Below, in pieces: positions 1 through 10,762 of a DNA stretch of 64,000 nucleotides; positions within the stretch are counted from its first letter, which is position 1; each line of letters opens with the position of its first letter. The notes beneath the pieces are model-generated. The model searched no databases, was not told the DNA's origin, and was given only the letters and a program-made list of their open reading frames with translations. Made by a program: the position numbers and the translations under genes. The DNA lies in assembly GCA_023525975.1 (NCBI GenBank), contig CM042029.1, positions 87,650,849 through 87,714,848 on the forward strand, in the 5' to 3' direction. Source of the DNA: Smallanthus sonchifolius. Lineage: Eukaryota > Streptophyta > Magnoliopsida > Asterales > Asteraceae.

Positions 1-594
1 TTTTCGAACCCTCAGTCATAAATTCAACCTTCATTCACTGGTCTTCCTCTTCAATTCGGTCCTTGGACAGAAGATATCCACATCGGCGCATCCTCAATTG
101 TAAACCAAACCCTAACTCGCTACTCAGGTTTGATTTCTTGCTGCTTCAGTCGTTCGATTTCTTCCGGCTTTACTTTATCAATTGGGTATTTGGGTTTTTA
201 CTTTAGATAGATGAATCAGTTTAAAAACCGAATTAGGGGTGTTCTATTAAAAGAAAAATAACAATGATGTGGCAATATCTTTTAATGCGTTGAGCTGTGG
301 AATTGGCCGCTCATTAAAATTACTAACATTGCTTTGTATATTATGCACAATTTGTTCACTGTAATATGTGTTTCTTTTGTTAATTTGGAATCACATGAAT
401 TGATTAAATTTGGTTTTAGGTTCGGTTTGTCTTTCGGTTTAAACCTAGAAAAGTTTCAAATCGAGTTAACCGAACCGATGAATTCCCCTGTATAGAAGTC
501 ACAAACCTTTATGAACTTATCAACTTCATTTTCTATTTATCATAAAATAAAATAGTTGGTTGAAAATTCGAACTGGAAACAGGGTGACCGGGCA
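1..594 (+). promoter_or_regulatory. 5' flank and leader of the URI gene
   Basis: No coding exon is visible here. Positions 1-127 look like transcribed leader, and a good splice donor (CAG then GTTTGATT) follows at 128, so a leader intron ending near 419 or 555 is plausible. The start codon chosen is the ATG at 595; the open frame runs further upstream but holds no earlier ATG. No clear TATA box lies within the window, so the core promoter may be just outside the left edge. Confidence 0.35.
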
Positions 595-3500
595 ATGGGT
601 GAACCTGTGAAGGGAACGGTGACATCATTATCTTCAGTTTTCGCACCAGAGGACGCCCAAAAAGCGTCAGTACGTGTTCAAGAAACAATATCAGAACATC
701 AGAAAGGGGTTCAACAGTTGCAAGCCTTCCTCAATGATAACACCAGTCTTGTTAACCTCGTTAAGAAGCTTCCTGATCAATTGCACCATGATATAATGGC
801 AAGTCTGCTACATTCACAATTAGGGCTGTAAACGAACTGAACGTTCAACGAACAGTTCATGAACCGTTCGGCGGGAAGTTCGTTTATGTTCGTTCGTTTA
901 ATAAATGAACGAACATGAACAAGAAATTTAATTCGATTAACTAAATGAACGAACATGAACAGAGGTCTCGTTCGTTCGATTATGTTCGTGAACGTTCGGT
1001 AATCTGTTCTTGAACGTGTTCATGTACGTTCGTTTATATTTGTTCATTTTCGTTTGTTCAAGATGTTTCATTAAGATTTTTGTATATTTTTGTTTTATTT
1101 TATCTAAACATTTTATATTTTTTAATTTTTATTTTTTATATTACCCTAACAATTAACTAAATAAATTAGGAAATCATATTCTCATTTATGCGTCATTTCC
1201 CTATCCACTATTACTTGATTAGGGCTTCTAAGTTCTTAATTCTATAATAATGTAAGCTTCTCTCAATCATAAATCATGTAAGCATTAGGGTTGACATCAA
1301 AAGTTCTAAACAACGCTTCGTTCGGTAACGTTCGTGAACCGTCCGTGAACAAACCCATTTCCTTAATGAACGAACATGAACATGAAATTTCGTTCGGTTA
1401 GTGTTCGTGAACAAGTTCAATGCTTAACGAACGAACACGAACAAGGCTTCGTTCGGTTCGGTTCGGGTTCGGTTCACAATTGTCAATTCAAGTCTTGTTT
1501 TGTTGATTTTTGTAGCTTGGTTTTAATGGTTGTTGTTGATAACTTTTCTTGTGGCAGTTCTATGCTGCATCTCAAAATCTGATTATTTTAATAACAAAAG
1601 TCAGGATTATTTTCATTTGGAAAGAATGTTTAAACATCTTCATAGATGTTTGATTGATAGCTCTAAACACATTATTTTCATTTGGAAAGAATGTTTAAAA
1701 TCTTCATAGATGTTTGATTGATAGCTCTAAACACATCTTTGCGGCATATTTTGCAGGTTCCGTTTGGGAAGGCAGCCTTCTTTCCTGGCAGATTGATACA
1801 TACCAATGAATTCATGGTACTTTTATCGTCTCAATGCTCACAAACTCTTTCGGTTTAAAATTCATGCTTTCTTTTATGTTTATTGCTATTATTTCAACCT
1901 TTAATATTGCCAAGTTTGGAAGAGATAACAGGGTAGATATTACTCTAGTGCCATCTCTTTAAAGGTTAACGTGTTGCGAGATATTTGGTAGATGCTTTTG
2001 AGATGTCTGTTGGATTGTCGCATCCTTACGTGTCCTATCCAACTTACTTGCAGGTTCTATTAGGTGAAGGTTACTATGCTGAAAGAACATCCAAACAAAC
2101 GGTTGAGATTCTGAAAAGAAGAGGAAAGGATCTAGAGTCACAGATTGAAACACTTAATGCTGTAGTAAAAGATCTTAAGTTTGAGGCCTCTTTTTTTGAT
2201 GAAACGGCTACCGAGGCTGCAGTAAGTTCTATTCTCTCTGAAGAATTGGCAATTAGATTTATGCCATGATCCTTTTAGATAAATGATAAATCAAATACTT
2301 GGAATCACATATTATTAAAGAATAGGAATTGTTGCATGTAGTTTCCACAAAGATGATTTGAAACAATAAGAAAGAAGGTAGAGTTGTTGGCTATTCAGTT
2401 ATACCTAAATCGTTAAACATTTTCATCGTCATTGTTATGGTATATGAGAAAGCTTCGTAAGAATTAGAATGTGTAAGATTGTTGTCTTTTAAAAAGAGAT
2501 TAATGAACCTTTAAAGTTCTTTTGTGGAAACCATTTCCTCCTTGAACATATCTTTGTTTTAGAAAAGATAGATACACAGTCTTAATATGTCCTGGTGATG
2601 ATTTAAACAGGAGGGTATTGTAGAAATAAGAGAAGACTATTTTGATGAAGCTTCTAATGAAGATAAGGCCACAACAGCAGGTTCATATATCTTATTATTT
2701 GATGTCTTGGTTTGAACTAGATATATAACTTGCTCATGGACATATAACTTGACTGAAAGCCTTGACTTAAATATGCATTACAGGTGACGATGATTTTGCT
2801 CGCATTTTATCCCGGATTGATGAACTTGAAAAGGAAGAGCTTGAATCTGAAATTGCTGAAGAAGGTGAAGAGAAAGAAGAAGCTGATATTGAACCTGGGG
2901 TTAGAAATTTAGAGGTAAGGTCTCGACTTGTTAAATTTTTATGACATCTGTTCTGTTTACAAAATTGCCATCATATTTCGTTCTTATGGATGCTTTTAAA
3001 TGATTGACAATAATGAACACTCAATAAACAAAAGCTCCCTGCAAAATTATACTCAACAAGACATGTTTAAGCCATAAATTGAGCAGCTAATCTTTCTTAT
3101 TCGTTTTTATGACATTTGAATGATTTTATTAACCTTTTTTGTCAGCTACTAAAAGTCTAACTAAAATATGTCTTTTTAATTTCTACAAATGATTTAAGTT
3201 ATTAAATAACATGTTTATTTGAAACTTGCAGCTCAAAGAGTTACCAGATATTCCTGTATCCAAAGGTCAGTCGGCTGTTTACATATCTTTCATTAGGACT
3301 CTATGCATTAGGGATGCGTAAGCGTGACATATGTTCAGAACTCTGTTAGGGTTCTGCATTTTGGTCCATCTTGTAATCAAGATTAGTATCTAATCTGTAT
3401 TTAATCTTATCATTAGATTTGGATGAACTATCATATATAATTTAATTAGACCAGACCCATTTTGAGCTTGTTATATGCACAATCATTGTCAAATATAAAC

Positions 3501-4674
3501 TGGTTATAATTAATTATTGTTTATCATTGCCCAGATTCACATGTTAAAGTTCCCACACTGAGTGGATCAAACATTCCTGTAAAGCTTATAGAGCATAATA
3601 AATTGAAGGAGAGTCTGCCCCGCACACCTGTGTCAAGGAATGAGGTAAAGGTTGAAATTTCAACCCGTTTACTTAAGAATGGGTCAGTTTGGATTGTGTT
3701 TATATCTCTAATGGGTCGAACCGATGGAATTTAGCCCCCACTCCTTTTATGCACACAGCCTCTTAAAAGCGTTCTTATTAAAAAAATGTTGAAGTTACTT
3801 TTGTACAATACTGTTTCTGTAATCGTAATGAATACATTAAATATTTAATTAACTATAAATGTTTTAGAAAACTGGGCACAAGGATACGCGGATGAATCTG
3901 ATTCGACCCCTTATGATCCGTAGATAAAATAACCCATTTCATGGGTTTTCTAAAAATATGACCTATTTCAGACCAAACCCGTTCTCACCCATTACCCGAC
4001 CCAACCATGTTGCCACTTCCACATTCCGTGATAAATCTAATGAAAATGCTAATGGCTATGGACATTACATCTTTTGAAGGTTTCTACCTTAGCATCAAAC
4101 TCGAGCAATGCCAGTAGCAAAACAAGTGTTGCTGCACCTGTGTCAAAGGAGGTAAAGAAAATTGTATTGGCTGTGCCTTCCCTTAACCTTTAAGGGGTGT
4201 TTGGTTTGAGGGTTTGGATTTAAGCATAAGGGTTTGATAGTGTTTGAGTATGTTTTGTTTAAAGTATGGTTTGAAGGAATAGGTATATGCGAAACCCACC
4301 TAAACGGTTGGGTTTGGAAATTCATACCCATTCCCATCCATAATGCTTCAAACCCACGCCGATAGTGATTCCTCATGCACACCAAACACTACCTCTGTTT
4401 GGTGATGGTAATGACAACCAACGTTATATGTTTTGCAGGTATCTAATTTTGGTTCAAGTTCAAGCAATGATAGAAGCATGGCAAGTTTTGTTACATTGCA
4501 AAGCATACTTTTAGGATCAAGAAATATCATACATTTCTTAGAAATGATTTTTTTTTGCAGGCCTTTACAGGTTCTATTGTTGAACGCACCCATACCATTG
4601 AGAACAGCCAAAAGGGTCAAACTTCTGCAACTGCTTCAAAACCGGTATCTAGATTCAAGCTACAAAGAAAGTAG
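595..4674 (+). CDS. URI: Unconventional prefoldin RPB5 interactor (URI) homologue
   Basis: URI is a prefoldin-like scaffold that binds the shared RNA polymerase subunit RPB5 and works in the R2TP/prefoldin-like chaperone complex (family knowledge). Exons: 595-798, 1757-1816, 2054-2221, 2611-2680, 2784-2914, 3232-3265, 3535-3644, 4080-4151, 4439-4480, 4561-4674; phases close and give 334 aa. Residues 1-145 form the prefoldin alpha-type coiled coil, with the hallmark VPFGKAAFFPGRLIHTNE and LLGEGYYAERTSKQ stretches. An acidic Glu-rich part follows at about 160-210, then a Ser-rich linker. The C-terminus carries the conserved AFTGSIVE box and ends SRFKLQRK. Two introns (799-1756 and 4481-4560) start with GC instead of GT. 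Confident of the family; the exon 8 acceptor (4079) was chosen because it alone keeps the frame open. Confidence 0.9.
821..1472. mobile_element. hAT-like MITE in URI intron 1, built of GTTCG/CGAAC repeats
   Basis: The insertion begins TAGGGCTGTAAACG and is flanked by the direct repeat TTCACAATT (813-821 and 1473-1481), read as a target duplication of 8-9 bp. The interior is a dense set of short repeats such as GAACGAACATGAAC and its complement, so it can fold on itself many ways. The right end does not show the expected matching terminal repeat, so the boundary rests on the duplication. Removing it leaves a continuous intron. Confidence 0.6.
1606..1734. repeat. Tandem duplication of about 65 bp near the intron 1 acceptor
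   Basis: Two nearly identical copies, 1606-1670 and 1671-1734, each starting ATTATTTTCATTTGG and ending GCTCTAAACAC. They differ by a 2-base deletion and sit about 20 bp upstream of the acceptor at 1756. Confidence 0.85.
4194..4393. mobile_element. Small MITE in URI intron 8
   Basis: About 200 bp bounded by GGGGTGTTTGGTTTG and its imperfect complement (CACACCAAACACTACC), a terminal inverted repeat with 'GTGTTTGG' at both ends. The interior alternates GGTTTGG/CCAAACC-like words. The class is not certain. Similar GTGTTTGGATG starts occur at 19981, 32607 and 36219. Confidence 0.5.
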
Positions 4675-5902
4675 CCACATGATGGTTTTTAAGGCAACTC
4701 ATAGGCACACTTAGTGTCAAAGATGGTTCTACAAATGATTATTGATCTATTTTCTTTTAAGTTAAATCTTTTATCTTAACATGTCTGATCTATTAAAAAG
4801 TCGTAATTTAAATCGACCCATTTAATGTTACGGGTCAAAATGCCAGAATGTTTGTTCGAAAGTGTTTTTCACTGCCTATTATTACAGTCACATCTTTTAA
4901 TACTTCTTTTAGAATGATAAACACACACACATTTAACCTTACCCTTAAATCTGCACAATTGTCCATAACATGTGCATATTGACTTATTTTTAACCAACTT
5001 ATTTAACAAATTGATAAGCTAACTAACTAAAATAACATGTATCAATACATTCCCTTGAGAAGATCCCTTTGCTCTTAAAATTGATTCTAAAACAACTTCT
5101 AATTTTGCAACACAATAGGCATAATAAAGGGTTGTAAGGTTAAACATTCTCACCTTAATTCTTCTATGAAACATTTAACAGCATAATCTGATAATAATTG
5201 TAACTCATTGATGGAAGTGTAAAAAGAGTCTTTTAAGGTATTATTAGCTCTGATACTATTGATGCAGATTGAATATTTGAAGGACTAAATTAGAACACTT
5301 ATAGATGATTAAGTGTTTTGGACTGAATTATCAGTGGCCAAACACAAGCTATGCACTTAGAGAAGCATGAGTTTAGAATAGCTATCGGGGTACATACACT
5401 AACACACAGTTAGGTTACAAAAAGAAGTAGTTAATATTCATTTTCTAACTCTATTCGCGTACATGATTACCCTATTTATATTCCTCTCCTTCTAACGTGC
5501 ACATATTGACTTATTTGACCCTTTAACCAACTTATTTAACTATCAAGCTGCTAAAATAGACATGTATCATTAGAATCTATTTTATGTTAAAAATATAACA
5601 TTTTTATTCAATAAAAGATACATATAAAATAGAAACCGTATATGTGTGGGTGTTTATGTGTAATGGATTTGAAACTCCTACTTTGTATTATGCATAAAGA
5701 GACATATTTTTTTCGCTAAACAATTTGGTTTTGCATATTTATTTGTTTGAGAACTAACATGGCTACTCAATTACTCATTTTATTTTATATGTTTTTAGAT
5801 AAATTAACATAGGATACGTTATAAAAAAATGTATATATCAACATACAACTAATATTACTCAATCAAAGACAAGTACAAGTTTGCTGTTAAAAAATGGGTG
5901 AT
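4675..5902. other. Intergenic DNA with LTR-like scraps
   Basis: URI 3' sequence followed by AT-rich DNA. A diverged duplication is visible: about 4965-5045 and 5487-5570 share 'GTGCATATTGACTTATTT...ACCAACTTATTTAAC'. Between them, 5244 (GCTCTGATACTATTGATG) resembles a decayed minus-strand primer-binding site next to an LTR. I see no coding sequence. Confidence 0.4.
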
Positions 5903-6107
5903 GTTATTTGGACAACCCTGAAAAGTAGTTGGACAACCCCTATACGGGCCGTATAGGGTTTCATCAGCATTAAATGCACACCTTATACGACCCAGTATAG
6001 CTCTATACGGGCCGTATAGGTACAATGTACGATGCACTAATCAATGATTGGCTGGTAATTAATGAACCATATACGGCCCGTATAGGACACCAGGATGTCC
6101 AAATAAA
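5903..6107. mobile_element. Short inverted-repeat element carrying TATACGGGCCGTATA palindromes
   Basis: Ends TTATTTGGACAACCCTG (5903-5919) and, inverted, CAGGATGTCCAAATAAA (6091-6107). Inside are near-perfect palindromes CCTATACGGGCCGTATAGG at 5939-5957, 6003-6020 and 6069-6086 (the last with the central base swapped), plus a decayed fourth at 5983-6001. No target duplication was found, so the transposon class is open. Confidence 0.6.
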
Positions 6108-7477
6108 ATCAATCTCCCTAAAAAAAATAGTCAAATATAAAAACCAAATAAAAGCTGGCATAGAAAATCAAAAGAAAAGTGTGTATAGAAGGAATTTGGG
6201 GTCTTCTTTTTAACTTTTTTTTCTTTTTTCTTTTTTTATAGTTTTTCTCGCTTTAATACTTTCTTTTACTTTTGAGTTTTGAGGGAGGTTTTGATTAAAT
6301 AAAAAAAAACTCAAATTAACATTTTTGAATATAGGAAATATCCATAAAATATAATTTAAGATTCTAAACTTCCTGGTGTGAATGAAACTCGTGAACCGGT
6401 GACGTGGAAAAATATTTACATAAGATTATAATTAATATTCAATCTGTCTTATAATTACTAGTTATTTAATTATTATTTTAATATGGTTCGAAATAAGTAT
6501 TTACTTTTTTTTAATGCTTGTTTCAATGTACAAATTTCGACCTCTGCCTCGTTAACTAAGCTTTATGTTTAAGCTTGACTCATTTTAATTAGCTTTTAAC
6601 TGTCTGATCTGAGTAGTTCACGAACGACTTAACTTATTTATATTATATATATTACTCTAATTAATGGTCCATCCTCTTACTATCTTAGTTTTCTTTTTTC
6701 TTAAGTTTCGTTTTTAAGATTTTTGTTAATGTTGTGTGTAGTTGGCTTAAGTTCACATTTAGGGTTACTGTTCATTCTCGCATCATAGCCAACGCCATTA
6801 CACAACATGTAGAAATTAGCTTGATTCGATTTTTCAAACATATATGGGGTTGGAACGAGAGAAATTTTATTTGGGGTTTAATTACGTGTTTGAATCTTGG
6901 TCAATTCATGTGTTGTATCCGAAGATCTTCATGAATATCATCAAAACACGACCTTATGTATGTGTTTTAAAAATTCGTTATGGTTTGAGCATGTTTATTG
7001 TTGTGATTTGAAAAGGTTTGCATGGATTTGTTAAGTTTCTTATCGACGAACGACGGTGAGGGTCCATGGTGATAGGTTGGTGGTGGTTGTGGTGAGTAGT
7101 TGTGCACGAGTTGTATCGAGGTTAAGAACAATTTATAACAATAGTAATAAAGAATGTGATATACCTAAATATTTAAATTGATAAAGAAAATAAGTAAATA
7201 TATAAAAGTAAAATAAAATAAATGAGTATTATAAGACGATTTTTTTTTTTATAAAAAAATGAATGTCAAAATGTGTTTTTTAATAAAATTAACAAATATA
7301 TTTCAACAGTGAACAAATGGTGCTTTTTTAAAATTAAACTAGAATCAAAACACGCGTGCTGTGGCAATTTTTTTTAAGTCATGTTTCACATCAATAAAGA
7401 AAATTAATATAGGTGTCACTTTTATGTTGCGTCATCATCAAGTGTGTAATAGTATTCTATGTTATTATAAACTTAAA
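6108..7477. other. AT-rich intergenic DNA, no gene seen
   Basis: Long A and T runs and short open frames with no recognisable protein. Nothing beyond this is supported. Confidence 0.5.
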
Positions 7478-8046
7478 TCTATATTTATATCTATGCTACC
7501 TACTAAATACGTAAATTAAGAGAACATTTATTGTTATTGGGGTGGTGGTCCAATGGTAAGAGAAAGTCTTTTAACACCAAGGTCCTGGGTTCAATCCCGT
7601 GGAGCTCAAGAATTTTGCCTTTAAAAAAAAAAACACTTGTTATATTTCTAGGCTTTTTTATTCTTATTTTTTCATCTCTCTCTTACTAATAATCAACTCC
7701 ACTATTTTATAAAACTAAATTAATTATCTGTTTCAATTTTATTTACATATTTTTTAATTTAAAATTATGTTTATCATCAATTAATTTTTTTAATCATATT
7801 TTTATCAATTTTATAAACTGAAAACAATTTTGTAGTCAGCTATGATTCAAATAAAAAACTATTAATCATATATTTACATTGTTCCATTTTGACAATCGTA
7901 TGTGTTTACATTATATTTTATTCAACCCGTGTATTACACAGGTTTATTCAAATCGTGTATTACACGAGTTTTAAAAACATAAACTTTTTATTAGTATATA
8001 ACATTACATTTATTTAACTTGTGTAATACACGAGATTCTAACCTAG
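7478..8046 (+). mobile_element. Non-autonomous Helitron
   Basis: The right end has the Helitron signature: a hairpin (TTGTGTAATACACGAG) a few bases before the terminal CTAG at 8043-8046, followed by T. The left end TCTATATTTATATCTATG follows an A at 7477, giving the usual insertion between A and T; an alternative start is 7490. Two more copies of the 'CGTGTATTACACGAG' hairpin lie at about 7926-7975. It carries no RepHel coding sequence and contains a SINE. Confidence 0.65.
7538..7636 (+). mobile_element. Short tRNA-derived SINE inside the Helitron
   Basis: A box-like GGTCCAATGGTAAG (7547-7560) and B box GGTTCAATCCC (7588-7598) are followed by an A-tail at 7623-7633. TTGTTAT flanks it on both sides (7531-7537, 7637-7643). 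There is no acceptor-stem pairing, so it is a retroposed tRNA relative and not a tRNA gene. Confidence 0.6.
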
Positions 8047-8088
8047 TGTATGAATAAAACTATTTAATAGACTTAAGTCAACTTAAAA

Positions 8089-8479
8089 TCTATACTCTAT
8101 AATAAATAAATGTTTTGGTTGACAAATTTTCCCGCCTCTTTCTCATATTAATTGCACAAATTTTCCTTCATTTTTTTTTGTTTTTCGTCTATCTCTCCTA
8201 TTAAATAATAATGATTTTTAAAATTCTTTTTATAAAATGTTTTTTATTTAAAAAAATATAGGTTTGTTCATAAAACATTTTTAGAAATTAAACATTTTTG
8301 CATTCTTTTTATAAAACATTTTTAAAAAGTAACTATATGACGTTTCTAAAATTTATATTAAAAAACTATGTAATATGACATAAATATGTAATATGTAAAT
8401 ATTTATTATTAAGTATAAAAAAATGCTTTTTATCATTGTATTTATTCAACCCGTGTAATACACGAGGTCTGTAACCTAG
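8089..8479 (+). mobile_element. Non-autonomous Helitron, 391 bp
   Basis: Starts TCTATACTCTATAATAAATAAATG after A8088, a typical plant Helitron 5' end. It ends with the hairpin CCCGTGTAATACACGAGG and CTAG (8476-8479) followed by T8480. No open frame. It lies 42 bp from the previous Helitron and shares its 3' hairpin. Confidence 0.75.
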
Positions 8480-8945
8480 TTATATATAAAATAATATTTT
8501 GTAAAGAGAATAAATTATGTTCAACGTATTGATTTCTTACTTTTCACAATTAGTTAACTTTACGAGAAAAATAAAACTAGAAAGTGATTGTCATTATCAT
8601 CGATAGTGGACTATTAAACTTACATACTTTTGAAAAATCGATATAGAAAATTTACCAAATTATAAAATTCATCACAAAAATAGTCTTTGTTAATGATGTG
8701 ACTAAAAATTATAAAAGAAATATTATGGTGACAAACATTTTGAAACATGAATAATTTTTATGACTTCATATGAATATATCAATTTGATTTGAACTCCAAT
8801 AATACTTATCTTGTCTTGGAGAAATAATTGTGAAACCTTAATCCTCAATTTAAGCATTTTATACAATCCATTCAAACTAGACACATTATACCCTTCTTGA
8901 TCCTCCAAAAGAAAAAAAAGAGAGAGAGAGGATACCTAGGTGTCA
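8480..8945. other. AT-rich intergenic DNA, no gene seen
   Basis: The 61-residue minus-strand open frame here has no recognisable motif. A short GA run is at 8910-8930. Confidence 0.5.
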
Positions 8946-9572
8946 GAGGTGAACAAACATTAACCATTAACCGAAATTAACAGATAACCGGACCGTCACC
9001 GAACCGAATTAACCGATAATCGAGATTAACCGACAATTATGGTTAGGGTTCTTTGATTAACCGACAAATTGGTTATGGTCATGGTTAAGGGTGTACCATA
9101 ACCGAATGTTAACCGAACCGAACCTATATATTTATAACTAGTGTGTTTCATCATTGTATATAAGACGGAAGTAGATGATTAAAAATCAAGGATGGTTTCA
9201 AAATTTTGGTGTCTCTATGCAAGTTTGTAATATTCTCTTTGTATTCCAGACATATTCTCCTTGGGTTCACAAAACAGTTCTGAATATGAAGTTTTATTTG
9301 TGTTATAATTGCATATTAATACAAGGAGTTCATAACAAACTGATACATGATTAGAGATCTATCATTTAATGGCTCAGACTTTAAAATATTCAAACTTCAT
9401 TTGTCTAATTTCATGTGCTTGAACAAGTCTTCCTGCAGAAAAATGAAGGTTATGGTAATTGATAACAGAACCATTTCATAATACTAATTATCAATTAATC
9501 GAACCATTTTAGCTTGGAAACTTTAACCGAAACCGACCCATAACCGACCCATAACCGACTTTGCACACCCCT
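8946..9572. mobile_element. hAT-like MITE built of AACCGATAACCG repeats
   Basis: Ends GAGGTGAACAAAC and TTTGCACACCCCT. Flanks AGGTGTCA (8938-8945) and AAGTGTCA (9573-9580) agree at 7 of 8 positions, an 8-bp target duplication as hAT elements make. The interior near both ends is rich in 'TTAACCGA', 'ATAACCGA' and their complements. Confidence 0.7.
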
Positions 9573-10762
9573 AAGTGTCATAGACCAGGAGAATTTACAT
9601 TTTATCTTTTAGTTTAGTTTTTTTTTTAATCTTTTATTTTTATCGAAGGATAAGCAATAAAAGAAGATCATGAATCCTTTCATGTCAGCCTGTGTAAATA
9701 TCGTTCCTCAAAATCCTTCACCCTTCTACTTTCAAAAGCTATGACCGAACACCCCTCTCTCTTCCACGTATAAAATCTCTCGTATCTATTTTACATATTT
9801 AATCATTGGCTACCCCATATCCATTCAATGCAAATGGTCTTGCATTTTAGATTAATACTTAGGTCTAGGGCTTAAACTTAAAATAATACAATATTCAATA
9901 TATTTATAAGGCTATGTATAGTGGGGGGCAGGATTAGGGGGTGTGATCCACCTGGCTCGTGAATGAGTATGAAGGACATTAGCGTGAAGGAAACAACGAA
10001 CGGGTGAGGTATTTCCAACCAATCAGATTCATTTTTAGTGGTTTAAATAAAAAAAAAATATTTTTTAAATTAACGTAAATAATGATGAAACCATTAAATA
10101 CTTTAATGAAATCAAATTGGCTTGATGGTGATGTGAATGACGATATTTAATTCGATAAAAATAAGCCTTTGTATATCTAAGAATTGGGTTAAAAAGCAAA
10201 ATCAAACCGCCGATGATTGCAACTATAATTTGAGTCCACTTGCTTGTTTGTTGTTACCAACCACTATTAAAATATTCCGGCCAAGAAACATCCGATCAGC
10301 CGCCGGCAATTTGGAGATGATTTTGTTGGTTTCCTTTTGTCTCTCATTCCCTCCTTCGCTTAGCCTTCATGTCACGTCATTCGGAAGTTTTATTTATACT
10401 TTTTTCTTTCTTCTTCAACGTAATAAGTTGGAAAATGAACCCACAAGACCAGGTCAACCTCCACTCATCTTGTATAATCTACCTTCAATCATCGTCATAC
10501 TTTGTATTTCACGTCTGGAAGAGTCGATAAATATCATAATTTCAACATTGGAGTCTTCGATAATCCTTGTCTCTGTTCCAATCATACTTGCCCACCAACT
10601 GTTCGATGAATTGCCTGAACCAAATCAAAAGTATTTTTCTTCATCTTTGGATGTAATTCCAATTTTCCAATCTCAGGTGGGTGTAATTAGTCTTGTTTAT
10701 CTACTCTTTACTTGGTGATATTTTATAAAAATTGTTCTTTTTTGATCTGGGGTTGTCAAGAA
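9573..10762. promoter_or_regulatory. Upstream region of the ARM-repeat gene, with a MITE scrap
   Basis: About 9908-10030 (GCTATGTATAGTGGGGGGCAG onward) resembles a PIF/Harbinger-type MITE fragment. A leader exon probably ends at 10675 (CTCAG then GTGGGTG), with acceptor GTCAAG at 10760, just before the start codon. The 193-codon frame at 10137-10718 looks like leader or promoter sequence and is not called as a gene. Confidence 0.4.

Noticed and set aside
7538..7636. Possible tRNA gene
   Set aside because: A and B boxes are present but there is no paired acceptor stem, and an A-tail with a target duplication indicates a SINE.
10137..10718. 193-codon open frame upstream of the ARM gene
   Set aside because: No recognisable motif, low-complexity hydrophobic composition, and a likely leader-exon splice donor lies inside it at 10675.
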